Source: JAIOTH01 sp964486685
Lineage (GTDB): Bacteria > Patescibacteriota > Patescibacteriia > UBA1558 > S5-K13
Direction of reading: 5' to 3'
Length of the DNA stretch: 11,866 nucleotides
NCBI GenBank assembly: GCA_964486685.1
Contig: CAZAOE010000026.1
Coordinates: forward strand, 1-11,866
A program made the translations under genes and the position numbers. Every line of letters begins with the position of its first letter. The stretch's first letter is position 1. This document shows positions 1-7,069 of the stretch, piece by piece. The notes beneath the pieces are model-generated. The model saw only the letters and a program-made list of their open reading frames with translations. It had not been told where the DNA came from and made no database searches.

Positions 1-50
1 TAATTTTAACACTTATGTATTTATTTAGTTTATAATTAATTTATAGCATT

Positions 51-1394
51 ATGGAGAGTTTAATTATAATTTTATTTTATATTTTATTTGGAGTTTTGGC
101 TTGGAAGAATTTTAAGCTGGCTTTATATTTAGTTTTTTTACTCTTGCCAACTTATCGGGTGCAGTTTGAAATTTTTAATTTACCTTTTAATTTATTATCC
201 GGCATAATTTGGGTTTTGGTTTTGATTTTTTTCATTAAGAATTTTAAGAACATTCCCAGCTTATTTAAAGATTTTAGAGATAATTTTAAAAGTAAGAAAA
301 ATATTTTTCAATCCTTTCGTTGGCCAATTATTCTAATTTTAATTATGGCCTATATTGCTGTTTTTGTAGCTGATAATACAATAGCGGCTTTGGGTTTATT
401 TAAGGCCTATTTTTTAGAAGCAATTTTCTTTTTCATGTTATTGGTTTTTTCTTCTTTTCTCTCTAATAACAAGGGGTTACAACCCTTTGTGAAGGACGTG
501 GCGAGAAAAAGAAAATCTTTTTTTGAAAACTGTATTTATGCTTTACAAATTTTAGTATTTTTTATTTTTGGAATAGCTTTATACCAGAAATTAACCGGAA
601 ATTTTATTTTTAATACTACTAATATTTTAGAGCAAGGCCGAGTAACAACTCTTTTTGGGTATCCGAATGCAAATGGTTTGATTTTATTACCAATTTTTTT
701 CTTAAGTTTTATAAATTTATTGCGAGACAAAAAGATTTGGTTAAAACTTTTTAATATAATTACTTTAATATTGTCAGTTATTGTTATTTATTGGGCTGGT
801 TCAGAGTCGGCTTTAATTGCTATTATTGCTGGTTTAATTTTATTTATTTTATTTAAAATTATTAAAAACAAAAAGCTTATTTTAATAATTAGTTTATTGA
901 TTGTTTTAATTTCTTTGTTATTACCTTTTGTTGTTAAAGCTCCTCAGCAAATAGATGAGCCCGGAACTGTGGATTATACTTTAAAACAAAAAATATTATT
1001 GCAAGATTTATCTGGTCAAGTGCGTCGGCAAATGTGCTCAGAAACAATTGCTTATTTAAAAGATTATCCGATTTTAGGTACCGGCTTAGGGGCTTATCAA
1101 GAAAAAATAGTGCCTTATCATCAGACAGACTATATTGAAATTTTTTTATATCCACATCATATCTGGTTAAACTTTTGGACTAGTTTAGGAATTTTTGGCT
1201 TAATTGGTTTTTTATGGCTAAGTATTTTGTTGATTATTAAACTAACTAGCAATTTATCAAAAGAAAATTTAATTCTACTTATAGCATTTTTAGCTATTAT
1301 TATTCAGGGGATTGTAGAGGTGCCTTATTTTAAAAATGATTTAGCAATTATTTGGTGGTTAATTATTGCCGGATATATAATTTATAAAGAATAA
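51..1394 (+). CDS. O-antigen ligase-like (Wzy_C/WaaL) polytopic membrane protein
   Basis: The 447-residue protein is almost entirely hydrophobic, with about ten to twelve predicted membrane segments. Between them lies a loop at about 325-365 with RRQMCSETIAYLKDYPILGTGLG, followed by YPHHIWLNFW at about 369-378. An RVTTLFGYPNANG stretch (197-209) and the HN/H-N-x-W pattern near the C-terminus fit the O-antigen ligase/polymerase family (Wzy_C). These enzymes move or polymerise lipid-linked glycans at the outer face of the cytoplasmic membrane. The substrate cannot be told; in a Candidate Phyla bacterium it could serve surface glycan or glycoprotein assembly. Residues 139-157 are hydrophilic and basic and are encoded by a palindrome-containing stretch that looks like an in-frame insertion. 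The ATG has no clear SD. The next gene fragment begins right after the stop. Family call likely; exact role unknown. Confidence 0.8.
   Translation: MESLIIILFYILFGVLAWKNFKLALYLVFLLLPTYRVQFEIFNLPFNLLSGIIWVLVLIFFIKNFKNIPSLFKDFRDNFKSKKNIFQSFRWPIILILIMAYIAVFVADNTIAALGLFKAYFLEAIFFFMLLVFSSFLSNNKGLQPFVKDVARKRKSFFENCIYALQILVFFIFGIALYQKLTGNFIFNTTNILEQGRVTTLFGYPNANGLILLPIFFLSFINLLRDKKIWLKLFNIITLILSVIVIYWAGSESALIAIIAGLILFILFKIIKNKKLILIISLLIVLISLLLPFVVKAPQQIDEPGTVDYTLKQKILLQDLSGQVRRQMCSETIAYLKDYPILGTGLGAYQEKIVPYHQTDYIEIFLYPHHIWLNFWTSLGIFGLIGFLWLSILLIIKLTSNLSKENLILLIAFLAIIIQGIVEVPYFKNDLAIIWWLIIAGYIIYKE
469..490. repeat. Palindrome inside the ligase gene, possible in-frame repeat insertion
   Basis: ACAAGGGGT (469-477) pairs with ACCCTTTGT (482-490) across a 4-nt loop, with one G-T mismatch. 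The stretch continues as gaaggacgtggcgag and encodes NNKGLQPFVKDVARKRK, a GC-richer hydrophilic insert in an otherwise hydrophobic, AT-rich gene. The layout is like Rickettsia palindromic elements, which insert in frame into genes. Only one copy lies in the window, so its repetitive nature is inferred. Confidence 0.45.
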
Positions 1395-1397
1395 TTT

Positions 1398-1613
1398 TTG
1401 AAATTGTTAGTAAAATTATGTAGCCCGTCTCGCCTTTGGCGACCCGCTTCACCGAAGCTTCAGCGAGGCGAGAGCCGAGGCGGATGGTTTTATTACCCCG
1501 CATTGTATTGGCAGAAGCCCTCAGCTCCTGTTGGGGGAGCTTCACTGGATATTGACCAATCAGAAGAATTAAAGGAAGATTATATTGAAAGTATTATAAA
1601 TATAAAAATTTAA
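1398..1613 (+). pseudogene. Gene fragment, 3' remnant upstream of nnrD (unrecognised)
   Basis: An open frame starts at a TTG directly after the ligase stop and runs for 71 codons. The first half translates the GC-rich repeat at 1423-1486 and is not protein-like. The second half, from about 1487, reads ALYWQKPSAPVGGASLDID and ends with an acidic amphipathic helix, which looks like the C-terminus of a real globular protein. It stops 8 bp before nnrD, the spacing expected of an upstream operon gene. The simplest reading is that the 5' part of a gene was lost and the repeat now abuts the remnant. I do not recognise the family. A short expressed protein is possible but unlikely. Confidence 0.4.
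1423..1486. repeat. GC-rich palindromic element between genes
   Basis: This stretch is about 60% G+C in a 30% background. TCTCGCCT (1428-1435) pairs perfectly with AGGCGAGA (1466-1473). Smaller hairpins are nested inside: CGCC/GGCG around ttt, and GCTTC/GAAGC around acc. The makeup is that of an interspersed REP-like element. No second copy is in the window. Confidence 0.55.
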
Positions 1614-1621
1614 GATTTAAG

Positions 1622-2446
1622 ATGGTGGGTCTAAAAAAAATTTATTCTAAACGAAATTTATGGTCTCATAAAGGTCAATTTGGCTATGTTTTAATTATAG
1701 CTGGAAGCAAGCGATATTCTGGCTCGCCGATTTTTAATGCTTTGGCGGCCCTGAGAAGTGGGGCAGATTTAATTACTTTGGTTGGCCACCAAAGAGCAAT
1801 GGACATAGCAGCTGGTTTTGGGCCGGATTTAATTACTTACCCCCTAGAAAGCGAGTTAGAACCAAAACATGTAGCTAAAATTTTGTTATTGTCTCAGGGC
1901 TTTCAATCTTTAATTATTGGTTGCGGTCTAGACAAGAATAAAAAGACTCATCAGGCCATTAGAAAAATTATCCAAGAGATTAATATGCCTTTAGTTATTG
2001 ATGCGGAAGCAATTTGGGCTATAGCCGAACAAAAAGATATTATAAAAAATAAAAAAGCTATTATTACACCACATGATAGAGAATTTGAAGTTTTAACTGG
2101 TGAAAGAGTTAAGCTTGAGTTGGAAGACAGAAAAGCAAAAGTAAAAAAATGGGCCAATAAACTAAAAACAATTATTTTGCTTAAGGGTCATATTGACGTT
2201 ATATCTGATGGTGAAAGAGTTGTTTTAAATAAAACCGGTTCTTTTTTTATGACAAAGGGCGGTTTTGGTGATACACTTAGTGGAATTTGTGGGACTCTCC
2301 TTGCTAGAGGATTAAAACCTTTTGAAGCCGCTCAAGTAGCCGCTTATATTAATGGCTGTGCTGGCGAGCTGGCTTGTAAAAAATATGGAGAAGGAGTTTT
2401 AGCTAGCGATATTTTTGAGTTTATAGCTTCAGTGATAGGTCAATAA
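1622..2446 (+). CDS. nnrD: ADP/ATP-dependent NAD(P)H-hydrate dehydratase (YjeF C-terminal domain family)
   Basis: The enzyme repairs hydrated NADH and NADPH by dehydrating the S-hydrate at the expense of ATP or ADP, in the cytosol. At 274 residues it is the usual length of the stand-alone dehydratase. Family motifs appear in order: AGSKRYSGSP (27-36), LAALRSGADLI (41-51), VIDAEA (125-130, usually VIDADA), TPHDREFEVL (149-158), a KG before the nucleotide site (188-189) and GGFGDTLSG (213-221). The last replaces the common GTGDVLAG but keeps the catalytic-type Asp217. The NnrE epimerase half is missing here and may lie elsewhere. The ATG at 1622 fits the family N-terminus; it overlaps a TTAAGAT duplication and has no clear SD. 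A terminator follows at 2485. Confidence 0.9.
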   Translation: MVGLKKIYSKRNLWSHKGQFGYVLIIAGSKRYSGSPIFNALAALRSGADLITLVGHQRAMDIAAGFGPDLITYPLESELEPKHVAKILLLSQGFQSLIIGCGLDKNKKTHQAIRKIIQEINMPLVIDAEAIWAIAEQKDIIKNKKAIITPHDREFEVLTGERVKLELEDRKAKVKKWANKLKTIILLKGHIDVISDGERVVLNKTGSFFMTKGGFGDTLSGICGTLLARGLKPFEAAQVAAYINGCAGELACKKYGEGVLASDIFEFIASVIGQ

Positions 2447-2484
2447 AGAGATTTATTTTAAGAATGATTAAATTATAAGTTAAG

Positions 2485-2511
2485 GGTAAGCTTTTTCGGT
2501 TTACCTTTTTT
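2485..2511 (+). terminator. Rho-independent terminator after nnrD
   Basis: GGTAAGC (2485-2491) pairs with GTTTACC (2499-2505), including one G-T pair, around a short T-rich loop. A run of T (2506-2511) follows. It lies 39 bp after the nnrD stop and separates that unit from the promoter at 2552. Confidence 0.8.
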
Positions 2512-2551
2512 ATTAAATAAAGACGGAAAATTTATTTTAATTTAATTCCTG

Positions 2552-2560
2552 TGTTATAAT
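2552..2560 (+). promoter_or_regulatory. Extended -10 promoter for the DUF6922/AbiEii unit
   Basis: TGTTATAAT is a perfect -10 with the TGn extension. A weak -35 (ttattt, 2532-2537) sits 17 bp upstream. The predicted start near 2567 leaves a leader of about 26 nt before the ATG at 2593. The same TGTTATAAT string occurs at 7137 and 11418. Confidence 0.65.
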
Positions 2561-2592
2561 GAAATAAGAGAAAGATTAAATCTTATATTTTT

Positions 2593-2880
2593 ATGCTTAC
2601 ACAAAAGACAAAAATTATTCCTAAATATGTTTGGCCTTATTTATGGTCTTATAATATTAAAAAAATAGATTTAGAAAATCATAAAAAAAGAATCATTACT
2701 AATGTTCTTAATTTAGGTTCTAAACGAGCCACGGATTGGCTTTTTCGGCAATATAATAAAGAGGATATTAAAAAATTAGTTATTAATCCCCTACCCGGAG
2801 AATGGAACAAAAAGTCCTTGAATTTTTGGTCATTAATTATGAGGGTCAAGAGCAAAAATAGTAATAGAAAAATTAAATAG
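2593..2880 (+). CDS. DUF6922-like small protein, predicted partner/antitoxin of the AbiEii nucleotidyltransferase
   Basis: The protein has 95 residues. The pattern WPYLWSYNIKKIDLENHKK (13-31), then a TDWLF and YNKEDIKKLV stretch, and a final KSLNFWSLIM (about 74-83) is typical of the DUF6922 family. Members are often encoded directly upstream of AbiEii/AbiGii nucleotidyltransferases, as here, where the next gene starts 6 bp after this stop. By analogy with such pairs it could be the protective partner, but this is inferred from gene order; no DNA-binding motif is clear. The tail is lysine-rich. An extended -10 promoter lies 33 bp upstream. Confidence 0.65.
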   Translation: MLTQKTKIIPKYVWPYLWSYNIKKIDLENHKKRIITNVLNLGSKRATDWLFRQYNKEDIKKLVINPLPGEWNKKSLNFWSLIMRVKSKNSNRKIK

Positions 2881-2886
2881 GATAAT

Positions 2887-3504
2887 ATGTTTTATAATAT
2901 TTTAGATAAAAAAAGATTAAATTTTTTGCCCCTTTTTAAAAAGTTTAAAAAGGAGTTTTATCTAGCTGGCGGAACTGCTTTAGCTTTGCAAATTGGTCAT
3001 CGCGACAGTCTGGATTTCGATTTTTTTTCTGTTCAACCCATTAATACCAAGCAATTATTTGAAAAATTGCAAGAAATTTTTAAAAGACATAAAATAGCAA
3101 AAGTTCAAGAGGATAAAAATACCTTAAGCCTGATAATTGACGAGAAAATTAAGTTAAGTTTTTTTACTTATAAATATAAATTAATGGATAAATTAATAAA
3201 AGCGGAATATTTTAATTTAGCTTCTGTGGTTGATATTGGCTGTATGAAGCTATCCACTCTTATTAGCCGGGCGACTAATAAGGATTATGTTGATTTATAT
3301 TATATTTTAAAGAAAGTCAAATTGCCAGTATTATTATTAATGATGGAAAAGAAATTTTCTAATATAGATTTGAATTTAGTCTTGAAAAGTATAGTTTTTT
3401 TTGATGATATAGAAAAAGAGCCATTAAGATTTAAAAATAGTAATCGGGTTAGTTTTAGTGAAGTAAAAGAGTATCTTCAAGAACAAGTTAAAAAAATTTA
3501 TTAA
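2887..3504 (+). CDS. AbiEii/AbiGii-family nucleotidyltransferase (predicted toxin)
   Basis: The 205-residue protein carries the nucleotidyltransferase signature of the AbiEii toxin family (PF08843). It reads FYLAGGTALALQ (24-35), then GHRDSLDFDFF (37-47). The GG and the paired Asp residues of DFD form the metal/nucleotide site. A later block, DIGCMKLSTLISRATNKDYVDLYYIL (about 117-142), is also typical of the family. Relatives such as AbiEii and MenA transfer nucleotides to RNA targets, MenA to tRNA 3' ends, and cause growth arrest; the target here is unknown. It is probably co-transcribed with the preceding DUF6922-like gene and, 8 bp later, the secreted protein gene. AGGATAAT before the ATG gives a weak SD. 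Family call firm; toxin activity inferred. Confidence 0.82.
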   Translation: MFYNILDKKRLNFLPLFKKFKKEFYLAGGTALALQIGHRDSLDFDFFSVQPINTKQLFEKLQEIFKRHKIAKVQEDKNTLSLIIDEKIKLSFFTYKYKLMDKLIKAEYFNLASVVDIGCMKLSTLISRATNKDYVDLYYILKKVKLPVLLLMMEKKFSNIDLNLVLKSIVFFDDIEKEPLRFKNSNRVSFSEVKEYLQEQVKKIY

Positions 3505-3512
3505 TACAAATT

Positions 3513-5360
3513 ATGCGGAGATGTCAATTTAAAATCCCTTTTTTAATTAGTGTATTTTTATTAACTAATATTTTTAATTTTGTTTTTAAAGCGCAAGCTC
3601 AAGAATATGACCCGGATTTTGATCAGAATTATATTATTTCTCAGTTTCAGATGTTTGATTATAATTCTATGAGTCAAGCAGAAATCCAGAATTTTTTAAT
3701 AGAAAAAAAATCTTATTTAGCTAATTATTATACTAATGGTTGGCCAATTAATTGTGATATTAAGACAGGTTCAGACCAAAGCAATTGTCAAATAATGACT
3801 AAAATGAGCGCAGCAGCAATAATTTATTCAGCAGCCCAAAGATATCAGGTAAATCCAAAACATATTTTAGTAATGTTACAAAAAGAACAGGGCTTAATCC
3901 AGTGGGAAGGAACCCCTCCAGACAAAAGATTAGATTGGGCCGGTGGTTATGCAGTTTGTGACGGATGTTCTTTAAGTGATCCAAATATCCAAAAGTATAA
4001 GGGTTTTGGAAAACAGATTGATAATGTTGCCGGAGCTATGAGATTTTATTCTGACCATGCTGGTATTTATCAATATATTAAAAAAGCTGGCCAGACCTAT
4101 TCTATAGACGGAACATTAATTAAACCTAGTAATCAACCTACGGCTAATTTATATACTTATACTCCGCATATCAGAGGCAATTATACTTTTTGGCGGGTCT
4201 GGCAAAGATATTTTGGTGACCCAACTTCTACTATTAGAGATAAGGGAGCCACAATTTCTACTGATTATATGTTGCAAATAATTGGCAGTAGCGATGAAGA
4301 ATTAAATGTTTTTGAAGGTCAGGACACAGCTCTATGGGTAGAATATTTAAATATGGGTACTAGAACATGGAATAATGAAGACGAAAAGAGTTTATATTTA
4401 ATAGATAGTAAGTATAAGTCACAGATTCCAATACTTTCCAAAACCAGCTCATTTGTTTTAGAAGAATCAATGAAAAATGACATTGCTGTTTATTCACAAA
4501 GAAAGTCAGTTACACCTGGAGAGGTTTTAAGATTAACAATACCTATAAAGTCAGATTATGAAAAATATAAATCTGGTAAATATATTTTGGTCTTGGATAG
4601 TCATGGTTGGTTTGCAGATAGTGATGTTGGATTTGATTTAAATCGAACTTTTCGTTATGATGCTCAATTAAAAAAAGGAATTCCCAGCGCCTTAGAAGCC
4701 AACGAAACCAATACTATTACTGTTGAATATCAAAATGTGGGCACAATGCCTTGGTATCAATATGATGTGTATTTAAAATGGATTTCTTCAGGAATTGAAC
4801 ATTATGCTCAAATGAATCAATGGCGGGTGTTGCCGGGCGAGACAGCTAGTTTTACTTTCTACAGTAAAGTAAATGAAGTTGGTAAATATGAATATGATTT
4901 AAGTATTTGGAAAAAGATAAATTCTTGGAAATATAATAAGTTCCCTACTGGCGACGGGAAGTTTGTTACTAATATGACGGTGAAATACGCCGCAGAATTA
5001 ATATATGAAAGTGTTCCAGAAGAAATGCAGGCTGGTTCAGAAAAATATATTTCTATTAAAGTAAAAAATGTTGGTTCAGAAATTTGGGACGAGAATTTAG
5101 TTTTAAGAAGTTATAGTAGTGTTAATCCTTTTTCTTCCAGTTATTTTCGGCACGAGAACTGGATATCAGGCATGGCAATAGAAAAAGTAAAACGCGATGT
5201 TGAACCAGGCAAGGTCTATACTTTCCGTTTTAAGATTAAAGCCCCGCAAAATACTTATAGTTATGACCAATATTATCAATTAGAGTGGGGACCTTATTTT
5301 AAAGAAATATATATAGATAAGGACTTAACTAAACATTATCAGACGAAGATAGTTAAGTAA
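3513..5360 (+). CDS. Secreted lysozyme/transglycosylase-like protein with NBR1-type Ig-like repeats
   Basis: The 615-residue protein starts with a signal peptide: basic MRRCQFK, a hydrophobic core, and probable cleavage after AQA at about residue 29. Residues 95-240 hold a helical domain with AAQRYQVNPKHILVMLQKEQ, resembling the entry to lytic transglycosylase folds; Glu125 could be catalytic. Aromatic and glycine signatures such as DWAGGYAVC (141-149) and PHIRGNYTFWRVWQRYF follow. Four cysteines (81, 92, 149, 152) may form disulfides. From about 250 there are three Ig-like repeats, each with the Y/V-x-NxGtxxW core (278-286, 407-414, 519-525), as in NBR1-central/CARDB-like modules. I infer an exported cell-wall or cell-surface enzyme with adhesive or spacer repeats. 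Enzymatic activity is unproven. Start chosen for the signal peptide; no SD. Confidence 0.7.
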   Translation: MRRCQFKIPFLISVFLLTNIFNFVFKAQAQEYDPDFDQNYIISQFQMFDYNSMSQAEIQNFLIEKKSYLANYYTNGWPINCDIKTGSDQSNCQIMTKMSAAAIIYSAAQRYQVNPKHILVMLQKEQGLIQWEGTPPDKRLDWAGGYAVCDGCSLSDPNIQKYKGFGKQIDNVAGAMRFYSDHAGIYQYIKKAGQTYSIDGTLIKPSNQPTANLYTYTPHIRGNYTFWRVWQRYFGDPTSTIRDKGATISTDYMLQIIGSSDEELNVFEGQDTALWVEYLNMGTRTWNNEDEKSLYLIDSKYKSQIPILSKTSSFVLEESMKNDIAVYSQRKSVTPGEVLRLTIPIKSDYEKYKSGKYILVLDSHGWFADSDVGFDLNRTFRYDAQLKKGIPSALEANETNTITVEYQNVGTMPWYQYDVYLKWISSGIEHYAQMNQWRVLPGETASFTFYSKVNEVGKYEYDLSIWKKINSWKYNKFPTGDGKFVTNMTVKYAAELIYESVPEEMQAGSEKYISIKVKNVGSEIWDENLVLRSYSSVNPFSSSYFRHENWISGMAIEKVKRDVEPGKVYTFRFKIKAPQNTYSYDQYYQLEWGPYFKEIYIDKDLTKHYQTKIVK

Positions 5361-5530
5361 GAATTTGTTTAGAGATTTTAATAAAATACGTATTTAATTA
5401 TCAATTTGAAATTTTCAATTTACATTTAACCCCTCGCCTTTTATTTTAAAAATTTGATATTTTAATTTTATTATATAATTTTTTTGAAATAATTCTTTGA
5501 TATTATTTTGCAAAAAAGGTGATAGGGTAA

Positions 5531-5565
5531 ATTTTCAATAAACAATTTGAAATTAGTTATTCGAA
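5531..5565. repeat. Degenerate heptad array (5 units)
   Basis: Five consecutive 7-mers all begin with AT, and four with ATT or ATTT-like starts: attttca, ataaaca, atttgaa, attagtt, attcgaa. A sixth (attacct) runs into the adjoining palindrome. A similar four-unit tract is at 5402-5429 (caatttg, aaatttt, caattta, catttaa). Confidence 0.5.
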
Positions 5566-5569
5566 ATTA

Positions 5570-5612
5570 CCTGCCCGCCATAGCCTAGGGCATTAGGCGT
5601 TGGCAGGCGGGG
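5570..5612. repeat. GC-rich palindromic element
   Basis: CCTGCC (5570-5575) pairs with GGCAGG (5602-5607), and GCCTA (5583-5587) with TAGGC (5594-5598). An alternative outer pairing is CCCGCC with GGCGGG. It is strongly GC-rich in an AT-rich gap and is flanked on both sides by heptad tracts. REP-like; only one copy is visible. Confidence 0.55.
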
Positions 5613-5615
5613 ATA

Positions 5616-5699
5616 TTCGTAATAAAAATTCGAAATTTGAAAATAGTTAATTCCGAATTTCTATTATCTAATTTCAATTACTATTTTCTATTTTCGACT
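5616..5699. repeat. Degenerate heptad array (12 units)
   Basis: Twelve consecutive 7-mers run without a gap and every one begins with T. Examples are ttcgtaa, tcgaaat, ttgaaaa, ttccgaa, tttctat, tttcaat, ttctatt and ttcgact. The array ends exactly at the hairpin starting at 5702. Confidence 0.6.
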
Positions 5700-5701
5700 T
5701 T

Positions 5702-5728
5702 ACCCTGAACCGATAACTGGTTCAGGGT
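5702..5728. repeat. Perfect 10-bp hairpin upstream of the CorA gene
   Basis: ACCCTGAACC (5702-5711) pairs perfectly with GGTTCAGGGT (5719-5728) around a 7-nt loop. No T-run follows on either strand, so it is not a standard terminator. It could be an interspersed repeat, a protein-binding palindrome or an RNA 3'-end stabiliser. Confidence 0.6.
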
Positions 5729-5740
5729 GAATGATTTTCA

Positions 5741-5817
5741 AATTAGTATAAATTGATAATTGATTTATTGGTTATTAAATTCAAATTGAAAATTGATAAT
5801 TGTAAATTTAATATATA
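5741..5817. repeat. Degenerate heptad array in the CorA gene leader
   Basis: Eleven 7-mers run in phase, including aaattga twice in a row and the related taaattc and aaattta. A -10-like TATAAA (5747-5752) lies at the start of the array, so if it is used the array would be transcribed as the leader of the gene at 5823. The promoter is weak and lacks a -35. Confidence 0.45.
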
Positions 5818-5822
5818 GGATT

Positions 5823-6746
5823 ATGGATATTTATTTTAAAACTAGAACCGGTAAGACCTTTAGAAAAATACCAGCTTTGCGCGACGGGGCTTGGTTAAAT
5901 ATGGAGAATGTGCAAAAGGAAGATTTAGAAAAAGTTTCTCAATTAACTAATTTGGACTATGCGGATTTGGCAGATACTTTAGATCCTTATGAATTGCCGC
6001 GTATTGAAAGACACGGCACCACGGTTATTATTTTTCTTAGAACTCCTAGAGAAAGGAAAGAAGAGGAAATTTTATATACTCAACTTTTAACAATTGTTAT
6101 TGCAAAAAAGTATTTTATAACCATGTCTAACACCAAAGATGATATTGTTAATTTAGTTTTAGATAAAAATCTAGACATAGCCACCGCTCAAAGAGGTAAA
6201 TTATTAATTTATTTATTGCTTTTAGTATCACAAAAATTTACTAAGGAAGTTAAATTAGCAAAGAATAGTGTTTGGTTTCAAAAAAAGCATATTAAAAATA
6301 TAGATAGCGCGGACATTGTTAATTTAATAGAAAATGAGGAAATTTTAAACCAATACACCTCGGCTTTAGTTCCTATGCAGAGCGTATTTCAAACGATTTC
6401 TAAGGGAAGATATATTGAGCTTTATAGCTATGATGAGGATTTATTGGAAGACACTATTATTAGCATTAATCAGTCAGCGGATTTGTGTGAGATCAGTATT
6501 AAAAGTATTCAGAGCTTGCGAGATTCTTATCAGATTATTTTTACTAATCGTTTGAGTAAAGTCATGAAATTTTTGACTTCTTTCACAATTATTATGACCA
6601 TCCCTACTATTATAGCTAGTATTTATGGAATGAATGTTGGTTTGCCTTTAGCAGCCAATCCTTTTGCTTTTTGGTATATAATGATTTTGTGTATTGGCTT
6701 GGCTATGGTGTTTGTCTATGTGTTTATAAAGAAGAAATGGTTGTAA
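5823..6746 (+). CDS. corA: CorA-like Mg2+/divalent cation transporter
   Basis: The protein has 307 residues from the ATG at 5823. An in-frame TTG at 5793 would add ten residues encoded by heptad repeat, so it is rejected. The layout is that of the 2-TM CorA family: a large cytosolic alpha/beta N-domain (1-150), a long helical stretch (about 150-240), then TM1 ending in YGMN (268-271) and TM2 (about 282-302). A basic KKKWL tail ends it. The GMN motif after TM1 is the selectivity signature; the loop after it is VGLPLAANP. Members work as homopentameric channels for Mg2+ (also Co2+ or Ni2+). A terminator follows the stop by 30 bp, so it is probably monocistronic. Symbol by family, not by proven substrate. 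Confidence 0.88.
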   Translation: MDIYFKTRTGKTFRKIPALRDGAWLNMENVQKEDLEKVSQLTNLDYADLADTLDPYELPRIERHGTTVIIFLRTPRERKEEEILYTQLLTIVIAKKYFITMSNTKDDIVNLVLDKNLDIATAQRGKLLIYLLLLVSQKFTKEVKLAKNSVWFQKKHIKNIDSADIVNLIENEEILNQYTSALVPMQSVFQTISKGRYIELYSYDEDLLEDTIISINQSADLCEISIKSIQSLRDSYQIIFTNRLSKVMKFLTSFTIIMTIPTIIASIYGMNVGLPLAANPFAFWYIMILCIGLAMVFVYVFIKKKWL

Positions 6747-6776
6747 GTTAGTTTTTTATTGTTAATTTTAGAGAAG

Positions 6777-6802
6777 ATAATAGTTGCGGGCTATTATTTT
6801 TT
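6777..6802 (+). terminator. Rho-independent terminator after corA
   Basis: ATAATAG (6777-6783) pairs with CTATTAT (6791-6797) around TTGCGGG, followed by a T-run to 6802. Confidence 0.75.
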
Positions 6803-6803
6803 A

Positions 6804-6830
6804 TCCCCACACCTTTGCAAGGTGTGGGGA
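6804..6830. repeat. Perfect 12-bp GC-rich hairpin
   Basis: TCCCCACACCTT (6804-6815) pairs with AAGGTGTGGGGA (6819-6830) around TGC. The downstream tTTAGTTT is only weakly T-rich. It may back up the terminator directly upstream, or be an interspersed palindrome. Confidence 0.6.
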
Positions 6831-6866
6831 TTTAGTTTAAGATTAGTTTAGAGGAGAGGTCGCATA

Positions 6867-6915
6867 TCCCGCGTAGTCCCGTCTGCGGGACGTAGCGGGA
6901 CCCCGCTTTGCGGGG
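6867..6915. repeat. Double GC-rich palindrome just upstream of tRNA-Ser
   Basis: TCCCGC..GTCCCG pairs with CGGGAC..GCGGGA (6867-6900) around TCTG, with a GTA in each arm. A second hairpin, CCCCGC ttt GCGGGG (6901-6915), follows directly. It is a third sequence class of GC-rich intergenic palindrome in this window. Confidence 0.55.
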
Positions 6916-6937
6916 GCGGTTTAAGATAAAAGAATGC

Positions 6938-7027
6938 GGTGGGGTGCCAGAGTGGTTGAATGGGTCGCACTCGAAATGCGATGTTCCGTTTACGGAACCG
7001 AGGGTTCGAATCCTTCTCCCACCGCCA
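6938..7027 (+). tRNA. serT/tRNA-Ser(CGA): tRNA-Ser (anticodon CGA)
   Basis: The gene spans 90 nt including an encoded CCA. The acceptor stem pairs GGTGGGG with TCCCACC (one G-T pair), with discriminator G. The anticodon arm is TCGCA / CTCGAAA / TGCGA, with CGA at 6972-6974, reading UCG codons. The long class II variable arm is GTTCCG-TTTA-CGGAAC. The T arm is GAGGG-TTCGAAT-CCTTC. All arms close. A 15-bp copy of its 3' end lies 57 bp downstream. The symbol reflects identity only. Confidence 0.95.
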
Positions 7028-7069
7028 ATTTAAAATAAGTGAGAATCTTTACCCTGTTGAATAACGGGG

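Larger units (their letters stand above)
5361..5822. other. 462-bp gap: heptad-periodic repeats punctuated by hairpins
   Basis: There is no coding potential. The stretch alternates between AT-rich degenerate tracts with 7-bp phasing (about 5402-5429, 5531-5565, 5616-5699, 5741-5817) and two strong palindromes (5570-5612, 5702-5728). Between 5430 and 5530 is plain A/T-rich DNA. I found no clear intrinsic terminator for the upstream gene; the palindromes lack T-runs. Confidence 0.6.

Noticed and set aside
1363..1545. Minus-strand 60-codon ORF
   Set aside because: It reads through the GC-rich palindrome (1423-1486) and the end of the ligase gene; no start signals and no protein-like composition.
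3799..3984. Minus-strand ORF within the secreted protein gene
   Set aside because: Antisense shadow of the conserved lysozyme-like domain.
5402..5817. CRISPR array
   Set aside because: The repeats are 7 bp, degenerate and contiguous, without fixed-length repeat/spacer alternation, and no cas genes are present.
5793..5822. TTG start giving ten extra residues to CorA
   Set aside because: The extra residues are encoded by heptad repeat; the ATG at 5823 starts the family-like MDIYFKTR.
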